Positions 48,303-60,499 of a stretch of DNA of 64,000 nt are shown in pieces. The notes beneath the pieces were generated by a model. That model ran no database searches and was not told where the DNA came from. It was given only the letters and a program-made list of their open reading frames with translations. Position numbers and translations under genes: made by a program. Source of the DNA: Yponomeuta sedellus (lineage: Eukaryota; Arthropoda; Insecta; Lepidoptera; Yponomeutidae); assembly GCA_934045075.1 (NCBI GenBank), contig OW203736.1, positions 3,454,591-3,518,590 on the forward strand, written 5' to 3'. How positions within the stretch are numbered: position 1 is the first letter of the stretch; each line of letters starts with the position of its first letter.

Positions 48303-48354
48303 CTGGAGGCAAAGAGGACAGGCTGTTGGTTGATTTTGTAGAATGATTTGTTTC

Positions 48355-48535
48355 TCTATAGTATAAAAATTAATCGCTGAATGTGTTGGTAAGCGCAAAT
48401 CACGAGACCAGCTGAATTTAGCTAATTCTTTTTTTAGAATATTCCTTGAAGTACGAGGATGGTTCTTACGGAGAGAAAAAAATTTAAAAAATTTAAGAAT
48501 CGGCGGTACGAAGTTCGCTGGGTCAGCTAGTTTAT
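48355..48535 (+). mobile_element. Helitron-like tail element
   Basis: GTATAAAAATTAATCGCTGA ... ACGAAGTTCGCTGGGTCAGC TAGT, as at 38550. Confidence 0.5.
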
Positions 48536-48669
48536 GATAAAAATATTCTTTATATAGATAGCTATAGTCTATTTTTAATGTCTCTCTGTTCAAATCAATG
48601 TTACATGGCTGATAAAAGCACAATGAATGTAAATTGCGTATTTCATTATGATGATGAAGAATCAACATC

Positions 48670-48815
48670 ATCATCATCATCAGGCTATACTAGTCCTAGA
48701 GGAGGGCTTTGTCCATTAGAATGGGCGCCATAGCGCTCTGTCTTGAGCTTGCCGCATCCAGCATCTGCCTGCAGTTTTTCGCAGATCGTCATCCCACCGC
48801 GGGTCTAAAAAATGC
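48670..48815 (-). repeat. RTE-type LINE end fragment
   Basis: Inverse of the C-terminal coding end: AGCGCTCTGTCTTGAGCTTG, CCGCATCCAGCATCTGCCTG, CAGATCGTCATCCCACC. Same end as 59155-59420. Confidence 0.6.
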
Positions 48816-48834
48816 ATAGTTGTTCAATAGTCAT

Positions 48835-49095
48835 ATTTCGTTTCATTCACACTATCGGTAGTCTAGTCACCAATCGCATTGCAATGGTATAACCCGTGCT
48901 ACTTAACTCGGCGCCTCGCGCGATTCGATCTTCTTCGCGAGGGATGTCTATTTAATTTGCGCGGGTTATACCCCTGGAATGACATTGTACTGCTAATGCT
49001 TTGTGAACTACCAAATTGAGGCAAATAACGACCATTGTCGTGCTTATATCATTCAATTGAAAAACTATGTAAGTATTAGACTCTAGGGCCTGGTC
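48835..49095. repeat. Dispersed repeat, inverse of 4715-4990
   Basis: See 4715. CGGCGCCTCGCGCGATTCGA, GGAATGACATTGTACTGC and GTAAGTATTAGACTCTAGGG are the shared blocks. Confidence 0.65.
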
Positions 49096-49199
49096 GATGG
49101 ACGTCCTACACTACGCTGCCGAGTCGTGGTCTCCATTCAAGAACAGGTTTACCCCAGCGGCTATGTTCTTCGCGATATATAGCCAGGGGAAGAATATTC

Positions 49200-49790
49200 T
49201 TTACTTATTACAGACCATGACTTTGTTCTGTACCCGTTAAAAAGTACTCTGTGTGCTATTCCAGACTATATCTATCTCTGTGCCGAATTTCATCCTAATC
49301 CGTTTAGCCGTTCTGGCGTGCTAGAGTAACAAACATCCATACATGCATACCAAACATTCACATTTTTTAAAGAAATTATTACCCCGGCGAACTCCGTAAC
49401 GGTACAAAATCCGCTTCTACGACTCTTGTTACCATGGCAACGCAATCAATATCTTAGAGTTTGTCTTGTAACAAGATTACTGTTATAATAAATTACTAAG
49501 ATATAAAGTATCCTAAGTCTCAATTCAGATCTTTGTCAATCTATACGCCAAGTTTCATGTAACTCCGGTCAGGCGTTATTGTCTGACGAATAACCAACAT
49601 CCAAACATCTTCACAAACCTTCCCATTTATAAGATTAAGTAGGATATGTAATTAAGTAAGATTTTTTCGTTGTAAATAACTACATAAAACATATTTTTGG
49701 TGTGGCAGTTGTGCTACCTGCAGTGAGAAAGTCCAACTCGCATTTGACCAGTTTTTAGTTTTGCTCGTGTCATTAGGGTCATTAATTCTT
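49200..49790. other. Gene-free, fragments of Helitron-like or LINE repeats
   Basis: CGCCAAGTTTCATGTAACTC and AGACTATATCTATCTCTGTG GCCGAATTTCATCC-like blocks are typical of insect repeat interiors. No ORF of note. Confidence 0.35.
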
Positions 49791-49794
49791 TAGC

Positions 49795-50275
49795 TGTGCA
49801 TTATTCTGACTAGATGTTTTTGTACAAGACTGACCGGACTAATTCTGACTGTACATTATACGTATACTTACTGGACATTTCTCTGAACGGACATTATTCT
49901 GATTGGACATTGTTCAGATTGTACATTATACTTATTGGACATTTTTCTGAACGGACATTACTCTGATTGGACATTACTCTGATTGAACATTATTCGGATT
50001 GTGCATTATAAGTATACTTACTGGACATTACTCTGATTGGACATTATTCAGATTGTGCATTAGAAGTATACTTTTCTGAACGGACATTACTCTGATTGAA
50101 CATTATTCAGATTGTGCATTATAAGTATACTTACTGGACATTTTTCCGAATGGACATTACGCTGATTGGACATTATTTAGATTGTACATTATAAGTTCAC
50201 TTACCGTACCTAGTACATTTTTCTGAATTGACATTATGCTGACTGGACATCTTTCTGAATGGACATTATTCAGTC
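49795..50275. repeat. Degenerate minisatellite, TGGACATTATTCTGAT units
   Basis: About 25 diverged units of 14-18 bp arranged in a loose higher-order pattern of about 75-95 bp (with ATTATAAGTATACTTACTGG every few units). Confidence 0.8.
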
Positions 50276-50944
50276 GTTTAAATCACAAAAAACATTTATT
50301 TAATGATACAGAGTACAATCAGCGGCCTTATCTCAAAGTCATTTCTTCAGTCAACCCTTTGACGGAGAGGTCGTTGAAGAAAAAGAGAGACCTTTTTTGA
50401 CACACAAAGCTGACGAGGCAGTGACAAATTGCGAACAGGATCCCTGCGAACCTGCTAACACATTTTCGCTTTGTACCTTAACTTCGTATCTCAAAGGCCT
50501 AGCTCCCGCGGGGATTTTCATAAAATTCTGACCTTCGTTAATATTTTTCGCGTGGGTGAGGTTGTTATGCATAAACCACGGACTAAAAACAAAATGGACA
50601 CTCCAAGCTAGAAAGGTAGTCTTTTATCTTATATAAAAAAATCTTGTGTCATACGGTGGCGATTGCTATCGAACTCCTCCAAAACGATTTCACCGAATAT
50701 TATTAACTTTTGTGTGTACATTTTGTACGTCATCATAAGTTAAATAATATGGCAAAACGACGTTTGCGGGGCTAGTATCTAAATAAATATCTAAAATGAC
50801 AACTAGTTTAATTAATAATGTTCACAGTTTCTTCGATAGATAGATAGATAGACAGTTTCTTTGTTATTTCGAATGAAAATACTTTGATGTTGATATTATC
50901 ATAGATTGTTTAAATTTAAAAAATAACTTTGAATTGAACAAGAA

Positions 50945-51058
50945 TCATGAGCGTTGATGCAGCGAAGGTGATCTGTCAGGATCGAGGCAAGTGACAGTCC
51001 CTGGTCTAGACATTAAAAATAAGCCTCCCCCTCTGGGATACAAGCGTGAGATTATGTT
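50945..51058 (+). repeat. LINE 3' end fragment
   Basis: GCGTTGATGCAGCGAAGGTG, ATCTGTCAGGATCGAGGCAA, CCCCCTCTGGGATACAAGCG TGAG; same tail as 22125. Confidence 0.55.
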
Positions 51059-51394
51059 ATGTTACGTAAATTAGAGTTGATAACACAGATTAGCCTACAG
51101 ATAAAAAATGGAATTACCCACAGCGCTATATACCCAAGCGATTCTGTACATGGCGCGGAGTCTATTCTTTTTAGTCAGTGGCACCGGGATCATACTTCGA
51201 GGTTAGAGGGCGAAAGGGTGGTTTTTGCTAAAAATATTATGCTGATTTACTAACGCAGCTAGGGTTCGTACAGTAGGCTTCAGTCGCGGTTATACGACTC
51301 TAGTATCACAATCCACGTAACTTGAACGCGACAATCCAGCAAGAAAGTTCTGTCGTCTAAAACTATAGGTGAATTCTAAAGATAGAGAAACTTT

Positions 51395-51610
51395 ACTAAT
51401 ATGAAATGAAAAGGTTTTATTTAAAATAGCGCAGAAACTGCGGCTTAATGAACGTTACAATTCAAACTAGGTGTCCATTTCAAAATATAGATAATTTTGG
51501 AGAAAAAATGCTCTCACTTAGTCTTACTTAGTAAACCAAACTTAGTATTTTCAAAACCCTTAATTAACAGTTTACATTATTATTATAAAACATAGTTGGT
51601 TGTCTGGAAG
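51395..51610 (-). repeat. LINE 3' end
   Basis: Inverse of 8400-8580: ATGAAATGAAAAGGTTTTAT, TAGCGCAGAAACTGCGGCTT, AACTAGGTGTCCATTTCAAA. Confidence 0.65.
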
Positions 51611-52796
51611 AAATTGCTTTTGTACTGTGTATATTTGTAATTATTTTGTATTTGTTGTTTTTCCAGTGTACAATAAAGAATATTCTTATCTTATCCTATC
51701 TCACATTGACAGTACAGTGCATCGATTGTACAGTGGACAGCACCTCACCCCGTACATTTTAGTAGCAAAGTCACCGGTAACGCCATAAATTAACTGCACG
51801 CAAGTTAAAGTTTATTTTTGGTCGACAGTACTGCAAACAACGCCCCTGGAGAGCTATTTGCAGAATCCTCATTCAGAATTTACGAGACGCGCCAGTGAAT
51901 CGTATTTCTATATCCGTTTCCGCTTTGAAAGAGCACAGGGGCCTAATCATACGCTCCAAATCTTAGGCGAATCTAATCGTTCTGTCAATTCCATCCTAAG
52001 TTGTCAGACTATGAGAGTAGTCTGTCAAATCGGTCAATTTGGGAAAAGTCTGTTCAGGATTTGGTAGGCGTAATATAGGAGCAATACCTTGAGTATGTAA
52101 CTTTCCACGTACGAGTATACATGTGTGTGTAATAATGAAATATCTACTGGACTTTTTGGTCCAGTAGATATTTTATTATGTGGCGATATTACTGTCACGT
52201 ATCAGATATGCACTGAAATGCGGTATCCTATATGTGTGATACATATTACACTCCTATGTATACGGCAGAGCTGACATTTTGGTTTCGCACACGGACATAT
52301 ACGTGGATAGTTACATAATCAGGGCGTTGATTGGATATCTACAAAGTTCTCGGTCGGCTCGCACTGCGCATATTTTTACCCAGAGCGATTCGAGCCCCTT
52401 TCGACCCCCCTGTTTCTTGGATGTCTGTTTTTTCATTATTTATACACAATTTTTTTTTTATAAAAAGCAGAAAACCCGCTTCGGAGTAGTTAGATAACAG
52501 TCAATAAATTTTATTCAATTGAAAACCTATGTTTAAATTTCTTCGAGTAACTCGCTCGTTTTGTTTTGGAAGAAACTCTGTGACACAGAGATTTTTGTAT
52601 ATTTGATTACTCAGACGGGGATTACGTTACGTTACACCCGAATAAAAGTCGGGAATTTTACAGGAAAATTACTTTCCTACCACTCGGGGAACGAAAAACA
52701 AGACGGATCAGATTTCACAACCCTCTCGTGATCAACAACAAGGGCTTAACAAACAAGACAACTTCGTTAGGTAACTTCGTTATTTGTTTGTATACT

Positions 52797-52962
52797 CTGT
52801 TCAACAAAAAAATCAAAGTAGAACAGAGTATGTATGTACTTATATACTCTGTTCAACAAAAAAATCAAAGTAGAACAGAGTATGTATGTACTTATATACT
52901 CTGTTCAACAAAAAAATCAAAGTAGAACAGAGTATGTATGTACTTATATACTCTGTTCAACT
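52797..52962. repeat. 52-bp tandem repeat, three-plus units, each a hairpin
   Basis: Each unit contains TACTCTGTTC and its inverse GAACAGAGTA separated by an A-rich loop, then TGTATGTACTTATA. Confidence 0.9.
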
Positions 52963-53039
52963 AAATACACAGAATACACTTAAAAACGGAAGTTTTAATT
53001 GTCGAATTAAAAGACACGTTTTTTATGTAGCCTGTCTAC

Positions 53040-53215
53040 GTCTCACTGCAGGGCACAGGCCTTCTCTCAGAGAGAGAGAGAGTATGGACTAGATCAGCAA
53101 GCGCGCCCACTGCACTGCGGATTGGTAATTTCAAGCGCTGACGTGTTTGAACACCTTAGTCACTCAGGTATTCCTCACGATATTTTACTCACGTTATCGA
53201 GTGGTATTAAGATAA
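53040..53215 (-). repeat. SINE body fragment
   Basis: GTCTCACTGCAGGGCACAGG, CCTTCTCTCAGAGAGAG and ACTCAGGTATTCCTCACGAT are the inverse of the 46900-47060 body. Confidence 0.5.
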
Positions 53216-53219
53216 GATA

Positions 53220-53960
53220 AGAATATTCTTTATTGTACACTGGAAAAACAACAAATACAAAACAATTGCAAATATACATAGTACAATTGGCGGCCTGGTA
53301 TTATTCAATTGGTGGTATTATATCACTTTACAAACATTTCAAACACTTCCTGCTTGGTATAAAACTTTTCTTCACTATTTTGAAAAGTGATGTAAAGTTT
53401 TAAATAACAATACAAAATAAACCTTCTGTAGCAGACAGATTTAGGCTACTGCCTACCTCACCGCGTGAGCCCGTGTTCGTCACAAGAGTGTCGAGCGAGA
53501 GACGTGTGGGAGCGAGAGAGCGTCACACCATACTGTTGCAACAAACTACTAACTGCGATCTTGTAATATTGCATATTAGTAGGGAGATTTGTAAATAAAT
53601 TCATGGTATTATTTAATTATTTTATTAAACACTAGTCACCTATCAATCCCTACACTTCTATTACACGAATATATCCGATCCTATCCGATAGGAGCCGAGG
53701 TATATTTTTAAAGGTAACAGACTGTAACATACCGACCCGCGCACTGGGACACTCGTGAGAGTACTGATCAGATACTCACTGAAAACCAGCGCTGAGGGCT
53801 CAACCCTCAGCAAAATGCTGAGTCAGCTGCCTTTTGCAGCAACGGAAACACACCGCGACAAAACTGTTTAAATTGTCTTTGCTACTTACCTTTTGATGTT
53901 CTCCGATAAGTTTGTTTCGTATTTGTTAGATGTTTTATGTGTGTGACTCTTGATGCAATA
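53220..53960. other. Gene-free stretch with one donor-like site
   Basis: AT-rich with scattered LINE-tail words (AAGAATATTCTTTATTGTAC). A perfect minus-strand AAAAG/GTAAGT occurs at 53890, but the preceding sequence has no ATG, see rejected items. Confidence 0.4.
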
Positions 53961-53967
53961 AATGTTT

Positions 53968-54125
53968 TTCTTTCTTTCTCTCTCTCTCTCTCTCTCTTTT
54001 TCTCTCTCTCTCCCCCTCTCTCACTCTCTCTCCCTCTCTCGCTTTCCCTCCCTCCCTCTCTCCCTCTCTCTCTCCCTCTCTCCCTCCCTCCCTCTCTCCC
54101 TCCCTCCCTCTCTCCCTCTCTCCCT
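53968..54125. repeat. (CT)n / (CCCT)n low-complexity tract
   Basis: Pure pyrimidine run with only a few breaks (about 160 bp). Confidence 0.97.
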
Positions 54126-54199
54126 CACAAACTTTTTTCCTAATAAACTATTATTTCTTAATTACCTAGTAATTATTTTAATATTAATATTTCCTCGCA

Positions 54200-54460
54200 T
54201 TGTTTGAGAAAAGCATTATACAATCCTCGGCCGGAACAGGGATTGCTGGACTCGTTCTAGACGGCCTATCCCAAACTCGTCCAGCAATTCCTAACTTCTC
54301 GGCCTCTGCAGTAATGTACTATTATTGTACACACCAGAATTACAGAGACAACAGATACAAAAGAAGAGGTATAATTGGCGACCTTATTGCTGATAGCGAT
54401 TTCTTCCAGGCAACCTTAAATCGGAAAGATGAATATGAGAAGACGCAGAAGGAGAAATAG
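54200..54460 (+). repeat. Repeat-derived segment, LINE-tail-like
   Basis: Contains GGCGACCTTATTGCTGATAG and TTCTTCCAGGCAACCTT, a tail seen in many insect LINE fragments, next to an unrelated short palindrome with CTGGACTCGTTC. The open frame here is not convincing as a gene. Confidence 0.4.
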
Positions 54461-54554
54461 TTTTTTAGTAGTTTTTTTTATACGCAGGTGTAATTCATGA
54501 ATCTGTGAATGCATTTAGGTTTAGGTTAGGGTTTTGGAGCTACATTACGAGTAC

Positions 54555-54745
54555 ATAATCTCACGCCTAAATCCCAGAGGGGTAGGCAGAGACCAGGGAC
54601 TGCCGCTTGCCACGATCCTGACAGGACCTTCGCTTCATCAACGTTCATAAGTCGTTGCGTGCACGCACGCCGGTTCCGTATACTTTTTATCTTCCCGCTA
54701 ATACATTCCGTATCTGGTCGAAGTATATCCGCTTGGGACCTCCCT
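54555..54745 (-). repeat. LINE 3' end
   Basis: ATAATCTCACGCCTAAATCC, CCAGAGGGGTAGGCAGAGAC and CAACGTTCATAAGTCGTTGC are the inverse of the 22125 tail. Confidence 0.65.
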
Positions 54746-55014
54746 TACCGGTCCTTCCACCCCATTTACAAAATACAGAAAAAAATATATTTCGTCATAA
54801 ATTTTACACTGTGGTGGGGGACTTCCTATTAAGTGCCTGAGGTACCTGAGCCAGGAAGCCCCGTTTGCAATGTATATTAGTTTCGTCAATCTTTCTTCCT
54901 TCATCCTCTCCACATGTAAAAACCAACGCCTCTTTCAGTCCAAAACGCGATTAGAGATAGACTATTGCGTATTCTGTCAATCAAAGTAACACTACACGTA
55001 CTTGTCAGGCTGAA

Positions 55015-55125
55015 AGAAAGAGCAGAGCAGAAACGCTCGGAAAAATACCAGTGTGTAGACGGTCACCCGTCCATGCACTGAACGCGCCTTATGTTGCTTA
55101 ACCTTCGTGATCGTTTAAGATCACA
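55015..55125 (-). repeat. 5S-derived SINE, head fragment
   Basis: GCTCGGAAAAATACCAGTGT, GGTCACCCGTCCATGCACTG and CGCGCCTTATGTTGCTTAAC in inverse orientation. Confidence 0.6.
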
Positions 55126-55444
55126 CAGGCAGCCAGCGCTACGAGCGAGAAGCTATCAACTGCTCAGTAAACAGTTATATTTATCATCAAATGTTGTGTA
55201 TTCGACTCTCGCTTTTCATTTATTTTTTACCAAAGCTCCCGCAAACACACGAAGGGCCCAAAGAGAGAATCAACAACGAATCAAAGGTTTATCCTCATTC
55301 GATTTGCGGATGAGGGAAGCCATAAAGCCGCTTTATTTGTTTCCGAACGGTAAATATCAAAGTTTCCGATAAACGATCCAATGTTTCGAATGAGCCGTTT
55401 TCAACACGAATCCACAAAGCGGTTCATAGATGGCGCTTACAGGC

Positions 55445-55512
55445 GTGGCCTTAGTTAGACCTTGGGTTTCCGCACTTAGCCTCATGATTGGGCCATTGTA
55501 CGTAGTGGAGCT
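55445..55512. repeat. CATGATTGGGCCATTGTACGTAG repeat unit
   Basis: One unit of the array found at 8590-8701 and 16738-16990, here isolated. Confidence 0.6.
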
Positions 55513-55514
55513 GT

Positions 55515-56245
55515 GAGTTTACTCCAGCCAGCCTATCTCTTTCCAGAAAGCCAGCAGTGCTCCGATGTCACTGCGGGCTTCAAGAAGGGATCCCGGCTAC
55601 CCAATGATGGCGGCCCGTCGCTTTTCCACGCCTTCACAGTGAATGGTCACGTGGGCGGGTGTTTCCTCTTCTGTGAAGTATCCCCGGCAAAGCGGGCTGT
55701 CGGTTAGTTCCATATTGTAAAGATGCCTGTTCAGGGAGCAGTGGCCTGTTAAGATTGCCACAGCTACGAGTATGCGCAGATTTTCTCTTCTCAGACGCAG
55801 CAGGCTACCGTGAAAGACGTTTCGAGATTTTTGGTAAAGCCTCCCTGTCCTCTAAATTCTTTAATGGCTTTCTATTCGCGACTTCAACCATTTTCTGAAC
55901 TGGTTATATGGGAGTGGGAGCAGGGGTTCGGGTCCTTCCACTGAAGTTTCCGAGCCTCTTTTAGCGAGTTCATCCGCGGCATCATTGCCCAGTGAGCCGC
56001 TATGACCCTTTATCCATTGTAAGGTGACTCAGTTATTTGTTGACAGTTTTTCCAATTCATAGTGACACTCTAGTATCCAGCTGTTGTTTGTGAGATTGCT
56101 GTTGAGTGCTTGTAGAACTGAGGCGTGGAACATAGAAGAACTGGAATACGGCAGTGAAAATAAATCTCCGCTGAGCAAAATTTGACCGCCGTATTCAGTT
56201 TGTCTATGGCCATGCCTGTAAGCGCTATCTTACGTAAATTTCGTC
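55515..56245 (-). pseudogene. LINE fragment encoding RNase H and C-terminal region
   Basis: Minus strand: LQWIKGHSGSLGNDAADELA followed by KRGSE is the RNase H GHSG.. GN..AD.LA motif. It follows an SWILE segment and precedes ILTGHCSLNRHLYNMELTD and SPLCRGYFTEEETPAHV, the zinc-type C terminus of RNase H-bearing LINEs such as the I or R1 groups. Several stops (for example near 56035 and 55865) disable it. A different LINE lineage from the ones at 31232 and 42236. Confidence 0.75.
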
Positions 56246-56496
56246 TAATGATCGCAAAGTTCTGGGGCACACTGTTTAGTAAACTTTAGTAAAAATAGTT
56301 TTGCCATCGACACGCTAAGAAGAAAAAGAACGTATTGTGGTACAATGGCAATTCCATAAACATGGCGATTTCATAAACATGGCGATTTCATTTCGTTCCT
56401 GCGTCAAGTCTACGCGCGCGCATACATCGAACCTTAAAAAACACCGCACGTGACCCGACCAATGGCCATGTATCTGTCATGGTACTATAATGTTAC

Positions 56497-56745
56497 GTGT
56501 TATCAACCCTTGTATGTCCCCACTGTTGGGGCACGGGTCACTTCCTGTATCGCAGGAAGGTTAAGCCATACTCCACCACGGGGGCCAAGTCCGGGTTGGT
56601 GGAGGATTGTAAGACAGTGGCGGGCCTTACTGTCAGACGTTATCAAGTCGCCCATAAGGCCTTTGACATGACTTAACGACTGCCATTATATGACAGTCGG
56701 CACCAACGGCTTAACATGCCTTGCGAAGCAATAATGCATTGCGCA
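56497..56745 (-). repeat. 5S-derived SINE, tail half
   Basis: TATCAACCCTTGTATGTCCC to GGCTTAACATGCCTTGCGAA; the 5S-like head is missing. Confidence 0.7.
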
Positions 56746-57004
56746 CAAACGTTTCCAAAACAGACTCGTCTTTTTACCAAACAATTGCGAAATCTCCTCC
56801 GCAACATGAAAAGACTATTCAAGTACACCCACCGCCCTTTTAGTATCACAAACAAATTCCCTCCACGTTCTGAGTACCTAATTCGTAAGGTCATTATAAG
56901 CACGGGTCTCCTGTTCGAGTTTTTCATGAAAAATACACGAAACAATCACCCTTACCTGCTAGGTCAAAGGTAATATCTACCGCTGGTTTTCTTCAATGAA
57001 TAAT

Positions 57005-57195
57005 AAATTGACGACCTCTGTGGCGTGGCGGTAGCGCGTCTGCCTACCGTGCAAGGGGTCCCGGGTTCGAATCCCGGCTGGAAACAAAAAAAAAGTCCAG
57101 GTCTTGGATGTTTACATGTTTGTGATGTCGTTGTTTCTGGTTCCCACGATACAGGGTACTGTGGGGCCAGAAGCAATGTATGTGCCTGTATGTAA
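57005..57195 (+). repeat. tRNA-derived SINE
   Basis: Head GACCTCTGTGGCGTGGCGGT AGCGCGTCTGCC with B box GGTTCGAATCC, A-rich linker, then GTTTACATGTTTGTGATGTC and GGGGCCAGAAGCAATGTATG. Same body at 45825-45900 and 19170-19260. Confidence 0.65.
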
Positions 57196-57264
57196 AATGT
57201 TATGTTATGTTTTTTTTTAAGATATCGACGTAATGTACGACCAGCAATGTATAGATGCTGCCTG

Positions 57265-57355
57265 ATATCAACCCTTTATACGTCCCCAATGCTAGGGTAC
57301 GGGTCTCTTCCTGCATTGCAGGAAGGTAAAGCCATACTTCACCACGGAGGCCAAG
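57265..57355 (-). repeat. 5S-derived SINE, tail fragment
   Basis: TATCAACCCTTTATACGTCC to CACCACGGAGGCCAAG. Confidence 0.6.
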
Positions 57356-57489
57356 CTACCAATACTATATTTTTATATTACGCACAACCTGAAAACCATC
57401 AGTAACTAAATCGCTTCGAACAAGTAGAAGTTTATATTTCTCAATTTGTAATTGATAGCACACAAAAGAAATACATAAAACACGAAAAA

Positions 57490-57780
57490 ATACAACCTAT
57501 TTAGAGGCTAAAAACTCCACCCATGCCGGGATTCGAACCCGCGACCTCTGGCTATCCGTGCCAGCGCTCTTTCCAACTGAGCTAATGGGCGGCTCACCGG
57601 CACCAGTGAAATTTCGAACCTCTTTACACTATTCTCTGTATTACGTACAGGCAGCGACATCTGGCTGAAGTAGATTACTCAGAGCATCACTTACAGCCCC
57701 GACTACCTACTTTGCAGTTAGGTTTTTACATCGGAATGATATCGCTGTACCCACATGCTTATACATTTTTTATTTTTAAT
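57490..57780 (-). repeat. tRNA-like SINE family A, full copy
   Basis: Tail, head complement, CAGCGACATCTGGCTGAAGT body, ACATCGGAATGATATCGCTG, and TTTTTAATGCACTAACCCGT end. Best full-length example with the next entry. Confidence 0.85.
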
Positions 57781-57782
57781 GC

Positions 57783-58145
57783 ACTAACCCGTGCTAAGGA
57801 CAATTTTAAAAACCTATTTAGATTCTAAAAATTCCACCCATGCCGGGATTCGAACCCGCGACCTCTGGCTATCCGTGCCAGAGCTCTTTCCAATTGAGCT
57901 AATGGGCGACTCACCGGCACCAGTGAAATTTCGAACCTCTTTACACTATTCTCTGTATTACGCACAGGCAGCGACATCTGGCTGAAGTAGATTGCATCAC
58001 TTACAGCCCCGACTACCTACTTTGCAGTTAGGTTTTTACATCGGAATGATATCGCTGTACCCGTGCTAAGGACAATTTTAAAAACCTATTTAGAGGCTAA
58101 AAATAGGTTTCTAAAATTGTCCTTAGCACGGGTTAGTGCATTAAA
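57783..58145 (-). repeat. tRNA-like SINE family A, tandem copy with palindromic tail
   Basis: Directly follows the previous copy in the same orientation. It ends in a tail-to-tail palindrome (CTAAGGACAATTTTAAAAAC and its inverse, 58065-58135). Confidence 0.85.
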
Positions 58146-58489
58146 AATAAAAATAGTATACGAAAAATAAATTCAAATAAACTGTAGAATTTTTTATTTA
58201 CAAAGTGTATATTTCAATAAAGCGACTAATCAAGATTATTTACATTTATTTAATTATCTAAATGACTAGACTATAGTAAGAAGAGAATACCCGCTATCGA
58301 ATACATCAAACGGAGATGGAGAGATAAGTTAATGGAATGTCTACTTATTTCTGATCTCCGTAAAGGATGACTGAATCTAGGCTCTACAACAAATCCATTA
58401 ACGTAGTACTTAACTTCAGAAGTACCTATCTTTTTTTTGGGAAGCTTCTTCTATAGAAGTACCTTTACCTTTTTATTTTCTTAAGGAAA

Positions 58490-58700
58490 CTGGGGTATAT
58501 TTAAATGTACCCACACGCTAATCGTGAAGGACAACATCGTGAGGAAACCCGCGGCTCTGCACGTAATGAATTGTCTTTCCTGTGGGCTAGGCCGCCTAAG
58601 CTGTCAGAACGGTACGGTGCCGGGCAAGCCTATTCCATTTTAAACTATGTACCAGGCAAAATGGGTGATGCTTTCACCCATCTACTGTTGTAATGTTGAA
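58490..58700 (+). repeat. SINE body copy
   Basis: AATCGTGAAGGACAACATCG, TTTCCTGTGGGCTAGGCCGC and GCCGGGCAAGCCTATTCC, as at 44800-44960. Confidence 0.55.
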
Positions 58701-59154
58701 TATCTTTTATTAATAATAAAAACTGGAACGACTTCAACTGTTGCTTTATTTTCAGATAGGTATTGTTATTTTGTAAAAAAATAGAAAAACTGGATAAAAA
58801 ACGGATAAGCAGGTAAAACAGTCAGATCTAGTTGATGGGTAAAGTTGTAATGATAAAAAATGAGGGCAATTTCGAAATGTGTGACATAATTTAAATATTT
58901 GAAAATTATAGATAGAAAAAGAAATATAAAGAATGGTGTAAAGAGGTTTGCACCGTTACACTGGGCGCAGTATAAATGATCTTATTACGTAGATGCAAGG
59001 GCGAGAGTACTGTAAATTTGATTTATCCAAGTAAAACCCACAACCTTTAAAATAAATAATTAGCTATCTTATTTTACGCATCATCATCGTCAACCCGTTA
59101 TGTCCCCACAAAGAGCCACAGTTCTCTTCTGTATTAACTACAAAAATGCTCTTC

Positions 59155-59420
59155 TTCTTCAGGCTATATTATGTAGTCCACTGCTGGACATAGCCCTCCC
59201 CTAATGAGCGCCATAGCGCCCTGTCTTCAGCTTGCCGCATCCAGCGTCTGCCTGCAGTTTTTCGCAGATCGTCATCCCACCTGGTCAGAGGGCGTCCTAC
59301 ACTACGTTTGCCGAGTCGCGGTCTCCACTCAAGAACACGTTTACTCAACAGTTGTCGGTCCTTCGCGAGATATGGCCAGCCCACTGCCGAACAATGCTCT
59401 CAGAACCTTATAATGTTCAT
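59155..59420 (-). pseudogene. RTE-type LINE, C-terminal end
   Basis: Minus strand reads VLEWRPRLGKRSVGRPLTRW then DDDLRKTAGRRWMRQAEDRA and YVQQWTT with a stop, the usual RTE-type C terminus. 5'-truncated; about 70 codons open. Confidence 0.8.
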
Positions 59421-59659
59421 TCCTACATTATAACAGAAATCATTCAGCATTCTGTAGCATTCCAACAAAACCTAATTACTTATGAATCATTTCTTTGAAC
59501 TCAAAGAAAGCACCCCAATTATTTCTTATCGAGGGAGAAAATAATATTAATGCAAGACTTGACAAATAACATTGAGAATCGCGCCGCACTCCTTTTGTTT
59601 TGGTTCAGTCAAACAGAATCTTATAGCAGTTACTGAATTGTAATATTAAGCTTTCTATC

Positions 59660-59832
59660 TATATCAACCCTTGTATGTCCCCACTGCTGGGGCACGAGTC
59701 TCTTCCTGCATCGCAGGAAGGTTAGGCCGTACTCCACCACAGGAGCCAAGTCCGGGTGATGGAGGATTGTAAGACAGTGGCGGGCCTTACCGTCAGAAGT
59801 TATGAAGTCGCCCTTATGACTTCCGACATTTG
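59660..59832 (-). repeat. 5S-derived SINE, tail half
   Basis: TATCAACCCTTGTATGTCCC to ATGAAGTCGCCCTTATGACT. Confidence 0.65.
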
Positions 59833-59939
59833 ACTGTCTATGGTTGTTTAGTATTCAAAAACTGAAAAATATTTTGGTCTACCGATATTTCTAAATCCGT
59901 CTCTTTCTAAAATATAAGTTTTATTAGTGGTAAAACTCA

Positions 59940-60180
59940 TCTTAGTTCGCTGTGATAGCGGAAGGTCGTGGGTTCGATTCCCGGCATGTAAATTTGTGAA
60001 GTTACAGTACAGTACTCGCTAAAATTAAGGAAAACATCGTGACAAAACCTGAGGTGTTCAAATACCTCAGCGCTTGAAATTGTTAATCGGTGGTGGGCAA
60101 GCGTGTTAAGTAGACCCATTCTTCTCTGCTCTCTCTGAGAGAAGGCCTGTACCCTGCAGTGGGACGTATATGGCTGATTG
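59940..60180 (+). repeat. tRNA-derived SINE copy
   Basis: B box GGTTCGATTCCC and GGCATGTAAATTTGTGAAGT, AAGGAAAACATCGTGAC and GGCCTGTACCCTGCAGTGGG. Confidence 0.55.
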
Positions 60181-60499
60181 CCAGTTTCGGAATTGATAAT
60201 TTCCTCCATCCATAGGTCGCTGCTTCATATCCGGCTCGAAGGACCATATGTTTCGTTGTAAATGAAAGAATTCGATTGTGGACTGTAATTTTAATGAATT
60301 AACTGTTACAAAATAAGAATTATAAAGGAGAAGACAAAAATGCGTGTTGTCTTGATGTCGCAATCAAAAAGTGAAGCCCGCTCTCGGGTGTCCGCGGGGG
60401 AGGTGAAGAGGGGCACTAAGTAAATACTAAACTGTAGCGCTGTCTCTTCGAATTTCTCACAAAAGAGCGTGACAGAACGTTTCTTAAGTATTTCATCAT

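Noticed and set aside
53890..53960. Missing first exon of the MTMR gene (strong AAAAG/GTAAGT donor on the minus strand)
   Set aside because: There is no ATG in the preceding sequence and nothing resembling the expected N terminus. It could at most be a non-coding 5' exon, which sequence alone cannot show.
54200..54460. Small protein-coding gene on the plus strand
   Set aside because: Half of it is a common LINE-tail sequence and the other half a short palindrome; no conserved domain.
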